From Methylobacterium segetis (lineage in GTDB: Bacteria > Pseudomonadota > Alphaproteobacteria > Rhizobiales > Beijerinckiaceae), in NCBI RefSeq assembly GCF_004348265.1, contig NZ_SMNT01000030.1, forward strand, positions 1 through 53,247: a stretch of DNA of 53,247 nt. Direction: 5' to 3'. The notes under the pieces were generated by a model, which had not been told where the DNA came from, made no database searches, and saw nothing but the letters and a program-made list of their open reading frames with translations. Positions 8,255-17,699 of this stretch are shown here, one piece after another (position 1 is the first letter of the stretch; every line of letters starts with the position of its first letter). Made by a program: the position numbers and the translations under genes.

Positions 8255-8284
8255 AGCCCCGCGGACCGGCCGGTCCGCGGGGCT
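8255..8284 (+). terminator. Palindromic terminator after fdh1A
   Basis: A perfect 30-nt palindrome (arms beginning AGCCCCGCGGACC) starts 5 bp after the fdh1A stop and is followed by TTCCTC. It is likely to end the fdh1 operon transcript. Confidence 0.75.
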
Positions 8285-8287
8285 TTC

Positions 8288-8385
8288 CTCACGATGGGGG
8301 GATGCCTCACGATGGGGAATGCTCGGGCCCGCGCGGCATAGGCCCGCGTGGCATGGGCCCGCGTGGCATGGGTCTGCGTGGGATG
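8288..8385. repeat. Short tandem repeats downstream of fdh1A
   Basis: Two copies of CCTCACGATGGGG (8288-8300 and 8305-8317 region) precede four degenerate 15-bp units of the type GGCCCGCGTGGCATG at 8326-8385; the middle two (8341-8355 and 8356-8370) are identical. The stretch is non-coding and lies between two convergent genes. Confidence 0.75.
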
Positions 8386-8443
8386 ACGCGCGACCGATCC
8401 AGGGCGCGTGCCCGAACCGGGGGCCGCCATCCGTGCCGCCCGC

Positions 8444-8782
8444 TCAGTCGGTCGCGTCGTGGAAACTCAGGCGCAGGCGGAAGCCGTCGTGAACCGCGGC
8501 GGGAAGGGGCGCCGACGGTTCTGCGCCGAGGCGCAGCGCGTAGGTCGCCAAGTCCGGCAGCGGCCGCTGGATCGCAGGGGCCATCGCGTAGGCGACGTAG
8601 GTCGTCAGGCAGGCGCTCGCCGCGATCTGGGATCCGATGAGCCAGATCAGCCAGCGGCCGGGCTGCCGGCGCCGCACGGCTTCGGGCTCAGGCGGCAGGA
8701 ATGCGGCCCGGACAGGGGCAGCGGAGGCCGCGAACACGAAGGTGTCGCCGGCCAGATCGACGGACAGGGGCAGATCGCTCAT
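8444..8782 (-). CDS. Hypothetical protein with one membrane helix, 112 aa
   Basis: Not a recognised family. The protein has a 40-residue polar N-terminus (MSDLPLSVDLAGDTFVFAAS), one probable membrane helix at about residues 43-68 (WLIWLIGSQIAASACLTTYV) preceded by the basic RRRQPGR, and a C-terminal domain of about 40 residues ending FRLRLSFHDATD. The basic segment before the helix suggests that the N-terminus is cytoplasmic and the C-terminus periplasmic. The upstream ribosome site is weak. The gene is convergent with fdh1A and divergent from the HD-GYP gene. GC3 bias and a clean frame support a real gene; its function is unknown. Confidence 0.6.
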   Translation of the reverse strand: MSDLPLSVDLAGDTFVFAASAAPVRAAFLPPEPEAVRRRQPGRWLIWLIGSQIAASACLTTYVAYAMAPAIQRPLPDLATYALRLGAEPSAPLPAAVHDGFRLRLSFHDATD

Positions 8783-8978
8783 GCCCGCGAGGATCGCCGA
8801 TCTTCGCTAATGCGCCCTGAATCACAGGATCCCGCTCCCGTCCCGCGAACGGCGAAAGAGCGTGCGGCGCCCGGGACCTCGCAACGAATCCTTACACTTC
8901 TTCGTGTAGCCTGAAGGGATCCTTTACCCTCGGGCGCCGTACCGACATCCTGCGGCGACCGAGCCGGACCACCCTCCC

Positions 8979-10061
<1,083 letters not shown>

Positions 10062-10132
10062 CGCCCGCTCGATCCTTCGCCGGCCTCGCGCGTTGCCCCC
10101 GCCTGTCCCGCACAGTCGCACAGGAGCGCCGC

Positions 10133-10267
10133 ATGACCGCCAACGATCCCATCCATCGCCAGGGCCAGAGCGTCGAGACCGTCGATCAGCTCAGCAGCGT
10201 GACCCTCCTCGGCCTCGCGGTCGCCGGCGCCGGCATCGCCGTCGGCATCTTCGCGCTGATCTCCTGA
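10133..10267 (+). CDS. Small membrane peptide, 44 aa
   Basis: A short protein with a polar N-terminus (MTANDPIHRQGQSVETVDQL) and one hydrophobic helix at about residues 24-43 (LLGLAVAGAGIAVGIFALIS). AGGAG-type ribosome binding sequence (CAGGAGCG) stands 5-11 bp before the ATG. It follows the HD-GYP gene by 71 bp on the same strand and is followed by a hairpin, so it may be the last gene of that transcript. Family unknown. The clear ribosome site and membrane segment support it being real. Confidence 0.6.
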   Translation: MTANDPIHRQGQSVETVDQLSSVTLLGLAVAGAGIAVGIFALIS

Positions 10268-10282
10268 CCGCCGGCACGAAAA

Positions 10283-10315
10283 GAGCCCGCCGCGGCCTCA
10301 CGGCCGGGCGGGCTC
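10283..10315 (+). terminator. Hairpin terminator after the 44-aa gene
   Basis: A stem of GAGCCCGCC plus CGGCC, paired with GGCCG plus GGCGGGCTC around a TCAC loop, lies 16 bp after the stop. There is no T-run after it. Confidence 0.6.
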
Positions 10316-10522
10316 AAGTGCGATCAGGATCCTATGAAGGACTATGGATTGAACGCGCGGACCTGCGCCCCTAATCCCGACCCTTCGCTCGCCAGCGAAA
10401 AAAACAGTCTCGAGCCCGCGGCTCTCGCCGCTCCTCTCAAATGATCTGGACAGGCCGGAAAGGCTTGTCGCATGATTCGCCTCAACAAGGCCGGCGGGAG
10501 CGGCCCGTGCGAGGAGCGCGAC

Positions 10523-10768
10523 ATGCGCGGATACTGGCTCTGCGACACGCCGCAGGGAGCCTTCCGGATCGAGATGATCCGTCTGGCCGGCCGTGACAGC
10601 TTCGTGGTCTTCTACGAGAACGAGCCGCTCGGCAGTTGCGAGACCGCCGAGGCGGCTCTGACGCGGCTTATCCAGGGCGGCACCCACAAACCCTCCTGCG
10701 GCCTCGACATCTCCCGCATGCCGCTCCCGACCGCCCTGTCCGGTTGGACCTTCGCGTCGGCGCCCTGA
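10523..10768 (+). CDS. Hypothetical protein, 81 aa
   Basis: Small protein starting MRGYWLCDTPQGAFRIEMIR, with an alternating hydrophobic pattern (DSFVVFYENEPLGSCETAEAAL) that suggests a compact beta-rich fold, and a C-terminus ending SGWTFASAP. The start at 10523 is favoured over an in-frame ATG at 10472 because GAGGAG lies 6-11 bp before it. Three cysteines are present but form no recognisable metal motif. No signal or membrane segment. It precedes the CoA-transferase gene by 311 bp. I do not recognise the family. Confidence 0.55.
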   Translation: MRGYWLCDTPQGAFRIEMIRLAGRDSFVVFYENEPLGSCETAEAALTRLIQGGTHKPSCGLDISRMPLPTALSGWTFASAP

Positions 10769-11079
10769 GCGCAGATGAGGCTGGGATTTCGCATTCAAAA
10801 TACTGCCCGCGCCGGCCGCGCTGGCAAGTTTCGTTCAAGCGGACGCCAAAAATTACTGCGATTGCCAGATCGCCGCATCGAATTATCCTGAGAGCAGCGA
10901 ACACCGACCCGGCCTCGCGCACGCTCGGACGTGCCCCGGTACACACGCGCTGGCCCGCCGCAGGCAGGCCGGTCCTCGCGCGGATCGCTTGGCGGACCAG
11001 GGCTCGGAAGAAGCCCGCCGCCGGACGCCCAGGCCGAGCCTCCCGCTCAGCGGAGGCCAGGGAAGGAAACGGAACGCCG
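10769..11079. other. Intergenic region upstream of the CoA-transferase
   Basis: 311 bp without a supported gene. The part at 10790-10895 is less GC-rich than its surroundings and is the likely promoter region. AAGGAAACGGA just before 11080 is the ribosome site of the CoA-transferase gene. Confidence 0.45.
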
Positions 11080-13050
11080 ATGAAGAAGAACAAGGTCATC
11101 ACGGCGGACGAGGCGATCGCGCTCATCCGCAACGGCGACGTGGTCACGACGACGGGCTTCGTCCAGAGCTGCATCCCGGAGGCGCTGCACGCGGCGCTGG
11201 AGAAGCGCTTCGTCGAGACGAGCGGCCCGCGCGACCTCACGCTCATCATGACGGCGGGCGCTGGCGACAGCAAAGGGCTCGGCACCGGCCGCCTCCACCA
11301 CGACGGCCTGCTGCGCCGGGTCATCGCCGCGAATTTCGGCCGGATGCCGAAGGTCGCCCAGGCCGCGCAGGAGAACCGGATCATCGGCTACAACCTGCCG
11401 CAAGGGGTGATCTCGCAGCTCTACCGGGCCTGCGCCGCGGGCCAGCCCGGGCTGTTCTCGAAGGTCGGCCTCAAGACCTACGTCGACCCGCGCCACGGCG
11501 GCGGGCGCGTCAACACGGTGACGACGGACGACATCGTCAAGCTCGTCGAGGTCGATGGCGAGGAGTGGCTCTTCTACACGGCCACCAAGATCGACGTGGC
11601 CTTCATCCGCGGCACCTCGGCCGACCCGTCGGGCAACATCTGCATGGCCAAGGAGGCGCTGACGCTGGACAACCTCGCCCAGGCCATGGCCGCCCGCAAC
11701 AACGGGGGCATCGTCATCGCCCAGGTCGAGCGCATCGTGGAGCAGGGCTCGATCAAGCCGAAGGACGTGCGCGTCCCCGGCATGCTGGTCGATTGCGTGG
11801 TGGTGGCCGAGCCCGAGATGCACCGCATGAATTACGGCGTCATGCACGACGCCGCGCTCGCGGGCGAGATCCGGGTGCCGGTCACCGGGATCAAGCGGAT
11901 GGCGCTGACCGAGCGCAAGATCATCGCGCGCCGCGCCGCCTTCGAGCTCCCGCCGAACGGGGTCGTCAATCTCGGCGTCGGCGCGCCCGAGGGCATCTCC
12001 TCGGTCGCCGCCGAGGAGAAGGTCACCCCCTTCATCACCCTGACCACCGAGGCCGGGGCGGTCGGCGGCGTGCTGGCGAGCGGGTCGAGCTTCGGCGCGG
12101 CGACCAACGCCGACTGCATCATCGACCAGAACCAGATGTTCGATTTCTACGACGGCGGCGGCCTCGACATGACCTGCCTCGGCATGGCCGAGTGCGATAG
12201 CGAGGGCAACGTCAACACGAGCCGCTTCGGCGGCCGCCTGAACGGCTGCGGCGGCTTCATCAACATCTCGCAGAACGCCCGCAAGGTGGTCTTCGCCGGC
12301 ACCTTCACCAATGGCGGCCTCGTCACGAAGGTCGAGGACGGCAAGCTGCGGATCGTGCAGGAGGGGCGCTCGCGCAAGTTCGTGGAGCGCGTGGAGCAGA
12401 ACACCTTCAGCGGCCCCTTCGCGCAGGAGCGGAGCCAGCCCGTCCTCTACGTGACGGAGCGCTGCGTCTTCCACCTGACGAAGCGGGGGCTGGAATTGAT
12501 CGAGGTGGCGCCCGGCATCGACATCGGCCGGGACATCCTCTCGCAGATGAGCTTCACGCCGATCATCGAGAACCCGATCCTGATGGACCGGCGCATCTTC
12601 GCCGAGGAGCCGATGGAGCTGCTGGCCGACCTCCTCAACCTGAACCTCAGCGAGCGCGTGAGCTACGACGCCTCGCGCAACCTGCTCTTCGTGAACCTCG
12701 AGGGCTGGCAGGTCCGCTCGAAGGGCGACATCGACGCCCTGCGCCAAGTCCTCGAGACCGCCTGCCTGAAGGCGGGCCAGCGGGTCAACTCGGTGATCAA
12801 CCACGACGGGTTCCGCATCAGCGAGAACCTGTACGACGATTATGCCGAGATGATCGACTACATGGAGAAGTACCATTACCTGACCTCGACCCGCTACGCG
12901 ACGAGCGCCTTCCTGCGCCTCAAGATGCAGGAGGCCCTGAGCAGGCGCGGGCTCGCGCCGCACATCTTCGAGCGCAAGGAGGATGCCCACGCCTTCCTGA
13001 AGGCGGAGGGGATCGGCTCGGGCACGGGCGAGATCGCCTCGGCGGCGTGA
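11080..13050 (+). CDS. Acyl-CoA:carboxylate CoA-transferase, family I, with C-terminal extension
   Basis: 656-residue family I CoA-transferase of the propionate/acetate CoA-transferase type (YdiF-like). These enzymes move CoA between an acyl-CoA and a free carboxylate through a glutamyl-CoA intermediate. Both halves are fused: the N-terminal alpha-like part begins ITADEAIALIRNGDVVTTTGFVQS, and the beta-like part has NGVVNLGVGAPEGISSVA and the TEAGAVGG motif, whose Glu324 is the predicted catalytic residue. Typical members have about 520-530 residues. Here about 125 more follow (from about residue 530; AEEPMELLADLLNLNL to KAEGIGSGTGEIASAA), a soluble helical domain I cannot name. The real substrates are unknown; proximity to oxalate and formate genes is only suggestive. 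The ribosome site AAGGAAACGGA precedes the ATG. The gene is 119 bp upstream of the EF-G-like gene on the same strand. Confidence 0.85.
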   Translation: MKKNKVITADEAIALIRNGDVVTTTGFVQSCIPEALHAALEKRFVETSGPRDLTLIMTAGAGDSKGLGTGRLHHDGLLRRVIAANFGRMPKVAQAAQENRIIGYNLPQGVISQLYRACAAGQPGLFSKVGLKTYVDPRHGGGRVNTVTTDDIVKLVEVDGEEWLFYTATKIDVAFIRGTSADPSGNICMAKEALTLDNLAQAMAARNNGGIVIAQVERIVEQGSIKPKDVRVPGMLVDCVVVAEPEMHRMNYGVMHDAALAGEIRVPVTGIKRMALTERKIIARRAAFELPPNGVVNLGVGAPEGISSVAAEEKVTPFITLTTEAGAVGGVLASGSSFGAATNADCIIDQNQMFDFYDGGGLDMTCLGMAECDSEGNVNTSRFGGRLNGCGGFINISQNARKVVFAGTFTNGGLVTKVEDGKLRIVQEGRSRKFVERVEQNTFSGPFAQERSQPVLYVTERCVFHLTKRGLELIEVAPGIDIGRDILSQMSFTPIIENPILMDRRIFAEEPMELLADLLNLNLSERVSYDASRNLLFVNLEGWQVRSKGDIDALRQVLETACLKAGQRVNSVINHDGFRISENLYDDYAEMIDYMEKYHYLTSTRYATSAFLRLKMQEALSRRGLAPHIFERKEDAHAFLKAEGIGSGTGEIASAA

Positions 13051-13169
13051 GGCGAAGGAACCGCGCCGGCGCGTGACAGCGCGCCGGACTTGCATTTTTC
13101 TGCCTGACGCGAGCCTTCCCGCACGGCGGTTCGGCGCTATGATGCCATCCTGAACAGGGGAGGCGTCGC

Positions 13170-15185
13170 ATGGCAGCCCAACCTCGGTGCATCGCTCTCG
13201 TCGGGCCGGCGCAGAGCGGTAAGACGGCGCTGCTCGAGGCGCTGATGGAGCGGGCCGGCTCGGGCGAGCGCCCGGCGAAGGCCGGCGAGGGCGCGGAATC
13301 CCGTCCCCACGGCATGAGCGTCGAGCCGGGCGTCGCCACGCTGAGCTATCTCGGCGATACCTTCACCATCGTCGATTGTCCCGGCTCGATCGAGTTCCTG
13401 CACGGGATGCAGGCGGTGCTGCCGGTCTGCGACGCGGCGGTCGTCGTCTGCGAGGCGGACGAGCGCAAGCTCCCGGCGCTCGAATACGTGCTGCGCATCC
13501 TGGAGGCGCAGGGCGTGCCGCGGCTCCTCTTCGTCAACAAGATCGACGCGGCGACCCAGAGCCCTCGCGAGACCCTCGGCCTCCTGCAGGCGGCCTCCGC
13601 CACGCCGCTCCTCCTGCGCCAGATCTCGATCTGGCAGGACGGGGCGGCGACGGGCTTCATCGACCTCGCCCTGGAGCGGGCCTTCGTCTACCGCAACCAC
13701 GCGCCGAGCACGGTGATCGCCCTGCCCGAGGGCGAGTTGCCCCAGGAGAAGGAGGACCGCTTCACGCTGCTCGAACGCCTCGCCGACCACGACGACGTGC
13801 TGATGGAACAGCTGATCTCCGAGATCGAGCCCGACCGCGAGCGCATCTTCGGAGATCTCTCCCGGGAGCTTCGCGAGGGGCTCGCCGTCTCGGTCCTGAT
13901 CGGCTCAGCCGCGCGGTGCAACGGCATCGGGCGCCTCCTGAAGGCTTTGCGCCACGAGGCGCCCGCCCTCGCCGAGACCCGCGCCCGCCTCGGCATCCCG
14001 GACGAGGGACCGGCGCTCGCCCAGGTGATCCAGACCCGCCACACGGGTTTCGGCGGCAAGCTCTCGGTCGGCCGCGTGCTGCGGGGGGCGTTCCAGGAGG
14101 GCGAGGGCGTGACCGCCTCGGACGGCACGACCTCCCGCATCGCGGGCCTCGTCGCCCTGAGCGGCGGCCAGAACGGCCGGCTCGCCGCCGCCACGGAGGG
14201 CGAGACCGTGGGCTTCGGCCGGCTCGAGGGCATCGGCACCCGCGCCTGCTTCGCGGCCGGGACTAATGTCCCCCCGGAACTCGCCGCCCCGCCGCCGCCC
14301 GCGCCCGTCTACGCCGCGGCGCTGAAGGTGCGCGACCGGAAGGACGACGTGCGCCTGACGAGCGCGCTCGCCAAGATCACCGAGGAGGATCCGGGCCTCA
14401 GCGTCGAGCAGGACGCGGATCTGGAAGAGATCCGCCTCCTCGGCCAGGGCGAGATGCATCTGCGCGTGGCCGTGGAGCGGCTCTCCTCGCGGTTCGGCGT
14501 CGCGGTCGACAAGGACCGGCCGAAGGTGGGCTACCGGGAGACGATCCGCTCGGCCGCGACGGGGCGCGGCCGCCACAAGAAGCAGACGGGCGGGCACGGC
14601 CAGTTCGCCGACGTGCAGATCGCGGTGCGGCCGCTGCCGCGCGGCGAAGGGTTCCTGTTCGAGGACGAGGTGGTCGGCGGCGCTGTGCCCCGCGCCTACA
14701 TCCCCTCCGTCGAGACGGGCGCGCGGGCCTATCTGCGCCGCGGCCCGCTGGGCTTCCCGGTGGTCGATCTCTGCGTGACGCTGACCGACGGCGCGGCCCA
14801 CGCGGTCGATTCCTCGGACGCGGCCTTCCAGGCGGCGGCCCGCCTCGCCCTCGACGACGCCCTGCCGAAGGCCGATCCCGTGCTGCTGGAGCCGATCCTC
14901 GCCGTCGAGATCGCCACGCCCTCCGCCTACACGCCCAAGGCCACGGGCGCGGTGACGAGCCGGCGCGGCCAGATCCTCGGCTTCGACGCGCGGCCCGGCT
15001 GGCCCGGCTGGGATCTGCTCCAGGCGCAGATCCCGGAAGCCGAGATCTGGGACCTCATCGTCGAGTTACGCTCGGTGACGGCGGGCGTGGGCAGCTTCAC
15101 CGCCCGGTTCGACCACCGGGCCGAGCTCACCGGCCGCCCGGCCGATCTCGTCCTGGCGAACGGGCTCGCGCGCCGGGCCGGGTGA
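13170..15185 (+). CDS. Elongation factor G-like GTPase
   Basis: 671-residue paralogue of translation factor EF-G. It has the P-loop GPAQSGKT (about residues 11-18), DCPG for G3, NKID for G4, domain II around GFGGKLSVGRVLRGAFQEG, a domain III segment (LLGQGEMHLRVAVERL) and domain IV with GRHKKQTGGHGQFADVQIAV. The last of these includes the conserved GGHGQFADV loop of EF-G. Canonical EF-G has about 690-700 residues, and the short effector region here (SVEPGVATLSYLGDTFTIVDCPG) deviates. It therefore belongs to the EF-G-like/FusA2 group, whose role is not established and may be in ribosome recycling or stress. GGGGAGG stands before the ATG. A hairpin separates it from the convergent aidB gene. 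Confidence 0.85.
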   Translation: MAAQPRCIALVGPAQSGKTALLEALMERAGSGERPAKAGEGAESRPHGMSVEPGVATLSYLGDTFTIVDCPGSIEFLHGMQAVLPVCDAAVVVCEADERKLPALEYVLRILEAQGVPRLLFVNKIDAATQSPRETLGLLQAASATPLLLRQISIWQDGAATGFIDLALERAFVYRNHAPSTVIALPEGELPQEKEDRFTLLERLADHDDVLMEQLISEIEPDRERIFGDLSRELREGLAVSVLIGSAARCNGIGRLLKALRHEAPALAETRARLGIPDEGPALAQVIQTRHTGFGGKLSVGRVLRGAFQEGEGVTASDGTTSRIAGLVALSGGQNGRLAAATEGETVGFGRLEGIGTRACFAAGTNVPPELAAPPPPAPVYAAALKVRDRKDDVRLTSALAKITEEDPGLSVEQDADLEEIRLLGQGEMHLRVAVERLSSRFGVAVDKDRPKVGYRETIRSAATGRGRHKKQTGGHGQFADVQIAVRPLPRGEGFLFEDEVVGGAVPRAYIPSVETGARAYLRRGPLGFPVVDLCVTLTDGAAHAVDSSDAAFQAAARLALDDALPKADPVLLEPILAVEIATPSAYTPKATGAVTSRRGQILGFDARPGWPGWDLLQAQIPEAEIWDLIVELRSVTAGVGSFTARFDHRAELTGRPADLVLANGLARRAG

Positions 15186-15190
15186 GTGGC

Positions 15191-15224
15191 GCGCTCGACC
15201 TCCCGTTCAGGAGAGGTCGAGCGC
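15191..15224. terminator. Bidirectional hairpin between convergent EF-G-like and aidB genes
   Basis: An 11-bp perfect stem (GCGCTCGACCT with its complement) and a 12-nt loop lie between the two stop codons. It has no T-run but could end both transcripts. Confidence 0.6.
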
Positions 15225-15232
15225 GTCGCGCA

Positions 15233-16828
15233 TCACGCTTCGGGCAGCGCCCGCTCCAGCAACAGGTCCGCCGCCTCGATCGGGTTCGCCCCGAACGTTC
15301 CCCGCTCGCGGGCAAGGCGCGTGCGGGCGTAGGCCTCCGCCACCGGGGGCGGTGCGCAGGCCGCGAGCGCCGCGGCGGCGGCCAGCGTCGCGAGGCGGCC
15401 GGTGGCGAGGCGGGCCCGGGCCTCCGCATCCGGCGACCGCAGCGCGGCGGCGATCTCCGCGGCCGCCTCGCGGGCGCCCGGCAGCCCCGCGGCCTCGGCG
15501 GCGAGTTCGGCCAGGACTGCGTCGGCCGCGTCCGGCGCGCGATGCGCGGCGCGCAGCACGTCGAGCGCCATGACGTTGCCCGATCCCTCCCAGATCGCGT
15601 TGACGGGCGCCTCCCGGTAGAGCCGCGGCAGCGGGCTCTCCTCGACGTAGCCGTTGCCGCCGAGGCACTCCATCGCCTCCGCGATCAGGCCCGGCGCCCC
15701 CTTGCAGACGCCATATTTCACCGCCGGCGTGAGCAGCCGCATGCGGGCCGTCTCGCCGCGGTCGACGCTCGCCGCGAGCCGCATCGCGAGCGCCGTCTGC
15801 GCCTCGGCCTCGAGGGCGAGGTCGGCGAGCACGGCCCGCATGGCCGGCTGCCCGGCGAGCGGCCGCCCGAAGACCTGCCGGTGGCGGGCATGGTGAAGCG
15901 CCAGCACCAGCGCCATCCGGGAGAGGCCCGCGGAGGCGAGCGTGCAATCGAGGCGGGTGAGCTGCACCATCCCGATGATGGTGGGCACGCCGCGCCCCTC
16001 CTCCCCGATCCGCCAGCCGAAGGCGCCCGCGAACTCGATTTCGGAGGAGGCATTCGAGCGGTTGCCGAGCTTGTCCTTGAGCCGCTGCAGGTGCAGCGCG
16101 TTGACCGACCCGTCCGGCCGATGGCGGGGCACGAGGAAGCAGGTGAGGCCGCCGGGCGCCTGCGCGAGGACGAGGAAGCCGTCGCTCATGGGCGCCGAGA
16201 GGAACCATTTGTGCCCCGTCAGCGCGTAGGTCTCGCCCCGTGGCTCTGCCCGGGTCGTGTTGGCGCGGACATCCGTGCCGCCCTGCTTCTCCGTCATCCC
16301 CATGCCGAGGGTGACGCCCGCCTTCTCGAACCAGGGCCGGAAGCGCGGATCGTAGGTGCGCGCGGAGAGGCGGGGCGCCCAGGCGGCAAGGTGCTCCGGC
16401 GCGGCGGTGAGTGCGGCCGCGGCCGCGTTCGTCATCGTCAGGGGGCAGAGATGGCCGCACTCGACGCCCGCCACCACGTAGAGGCGCGCGGCCCGGGCGA
16501 GATGGCCGCCCGCCGCGCGGGCGGAGTGGAGCCCGTCGCCGACGCTCGCCTCCATCAGGGCGTGATAGGCCGGGTGGAAATCGACCCCGTCGAGGCGCCG
16601 GCCCTGGGCGTCGTGCGTGCGCAGCCGCGGCGGGCTCTCGTTGGCGAGGCGGCCGAGCTCCAGTCGGCCGGACGCGCCCCAGGCAGCCCCGAAGGCGAGG
16701 AGCGCGGGCAGATCAGCCTCGGCGCCGTTGGCGGCGAGGGCGCCGCGGAGCGGAGCATCCGCGGCGACGAGGTTTACATCGGCGAAGGGCGGGGACTGGT
16801 TGAAGACCGCGTGCGTCTCGGCGCTCAT
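15233..16828 (-). CDS. aidB: AidB-type acyl-CoA dehydrogenase family protein
   Basis: 531-residue flavoprotein of the AidB branch of acyl-CoA dehydrogenases. In E. coli, AidB is part of the alkylation (Ada) response and binds DNA. Similarity includes the diagnostic stretches MTEKQGGTDVRANTTRAEP, GHKWFLSAPMSD, RLKDKLGNRSNASSEIEF, EAMECLGGNGYVEE and IWEGSGNVMALDVL; Glu414 of IWEGSGN is the position of the flavin-proximal catalytic base. The C-terminal helical region is Ala/Arg-rich. The start MSAETHAVFNQSPPF matches the family's NQ-P-P N-terminus. It lies 43 bp downstream of the zeta inhibitor gene on the same strand, so the two may be cotranscribed. No Ada-type box was identified. Enzymatic substrate unknown. 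Confidence 0.88.
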   Translation of the reverse strand: MSAETHAVFNQSPPFADVNLVAADAPLRGALAANGAEADLPALLAFGAAWGASGRLELGRLANESPPRLRTHDAQGRRLDGVDFHPAYHALMEASVGDGLHSARAAGGHLARAARLYVVAGVECGHLCPLTMTNAAAAALTAAPEHLAAWAPRLSARTYDPRFRPWFEKAGVTLGMGMTEKQGGTDVRANTTRAEPRGETYALTGHKWFLSAPMSDGFLVLAQAPGGLTCFLVPRHRPDGSVNALHLQRLKDKLGNRSNASSEIEFAGAFGWRIGEEGRGVPTIIGMVQLTRLDCTLASAGLSRMALVLALHHARHRQVFGRPLAGQPAMRAVLADLALEAEAQTALAMRLAASVDRGETARMRLLTPAVKYGVCKGAPGLIAEAMECLGGNGYVEESPLPRLYREAPVNAIWEGSGNVMALDVLRAAHRAPDAADAVLAELAAEAAGLPGAREAAAEIAAALRSPDAEARARLATGRLATLAAAAALAACAPPPVAEAYARTRLARERGTFGANPIEAADLLLERALPEA

Positions 16829-16871
16829 CGGCTCATCATGCGCGGTCCCGCACGTGCCGCAACGCCTGCGG

Positions 16872-17255
16872 CTAAGACACCATCGGGGTCGGCATCGGGC
16901 CTGCGTCCGGGCGCGGCGGATGACCGTCCGCCGCCGGCATCGCCGGCTCGAGGCTCGCCTGCGCGCCGAGGCGCATCAGCTCCGCCCGCAGATTACCCAT
17001 GGTCTCGATCACGCCGTTGGCCGCCAGATCGGCCTGGATCCGCTCGAGCAGATCCTCGTCCTTGACGCCCTGGACCAGGGAGGCGACCAGTTCGGCCGCA
17101 TATCCCTCGGCCGCGCGTGCGTCGACACCGAGCTTGGCGGCCGCATACCAGGCGAGCCCACGCATTCGACGGCAGCGCGCGACGAACCGCGCCTCCTCGT
17201 CGCGAGCAAAGATCATCTCCGCAGCCCGTTCGCGCTCCTCGAATAGCCTCGCCAT
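16872..17255 (-). CDS. ATP synthase inhibitor subunit zeta (DUF1476)
   Basis: Alphaproteobacterial F1-ATPase inhibitor of the DUF1476 family, which binds the F1 rotor-stator interface and blocks ATP hydrolysis. The N-terminal 90 residues carry the family pattern: FEERERAAEMIFARDEEARF (inhibitory helix), GLAWYAAAKLGVDARAAEGYA, then DEDLLERIQADLAANGV. The start MARLFEERER is set by this pattern and by GGAG before the ATG, although the frame is open for 42 codons upstream. The final 35 residues (Pro/Ala-rich, ending PDAGPMPTPMVS) exceed the usual family length of about 105 and look disordered. ATP synthase genes are not nearby. aidB follows on the same strand. Confidence 0.82.
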   Translation of the reverse strand: MARLFEERERAAEMIFARDEEARFVARCRRMRGLAWYAAAKLGVDARAAEGYAAELVASLVQGVKDEDLLERIQADLAANGVIETMGNLRAELMRLGAQASLEPAMPAADGHPPRPDAGPMPTPMVS

Positions 17256-17343
17256 CCTGCGTCTCCATCCTTGTCGAGCTTGAACTCCGGCACGAATGCC
17301 TTGTCCCGACACGGATGGTACGCTCTTCTTTTCACTTAGACTA

Positions 17344-17369
17344 CGCCAGTGCACATGTGTGTACTGGCG
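17344..17369. repeat. Near-perfect inverted repeat in the zeta upstream region
   Basis: CGCCAGTGCACA, TG, TGTGTACTGGCG: 12-bp arms with one mismatch. It lies about 90 bp upstream of the zeta gene in a non-coding stretch and could be an operator or an RNA hairpin. Confidence 0.6.
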
Positions 17370-17462
17370 TGAACACTTCACCGGTCGAGTCGGATACCTG
17401 TCCTGATCGGCAGAGAGGCGTGGTCTGTCGAGGATGATCGACCGGGCGCGGCTGCGCTCGGC

Positions 17463-17699
17463 TCAGCGTGCGGCGACGAGCTGGGGCGCGGCCCGCTCAC
17501 CGCCGAACTCCGTCCAGGTCAGCGCCGCCGAGAGGCAGAGGCCGCTCGCCAGGGCGAGGGCCAGCGCGGACCGGCCGCGCACCGCGTAGCGGACGAGATG
17601 GAAGGGCAGGAACAGCAGCTTGAAGAGGGCGCGTGCCGCGAGAATCGCGAGCACCGGGAGGATCGCAAGGGAGAGTCCGATCACGGGCATGCAGGCCAA
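17463..17699 (-). CDS. Small hypothetical membrane protein, 78 aa
   Basis: The protein is dominated by hydrophobic segments: MPVIGLSLAILPVLAILAAR (about 4-23), a second stretch LFKLLFLPFHLVRYAV with internal Arg/His, and ALALALASGLCLSAALTW (about 45-62). The C-terminus is short and polar. An alternative start is the second Met (codon 4). GGAAGG lies before the first ATG. It is convergent with nothing on its left and divergent from the cardiolipin synthase gene. I do not recognise the family, and the frame is short enough that it remains a prediction. Confidence 0.5.
   Translation of the reverse strand: MACMPVIGLSLAILPVLAILAARALFKLLFLPFHLVRYAVRGRSALALALASGLCLSAALTWTEFGGERAAPQLVAAR

Noticed and set aside
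13137..13790. Minus-strand frame antisense to the EF-G-like gene
   Set aside because: No family features; fully explained by the sense gene.
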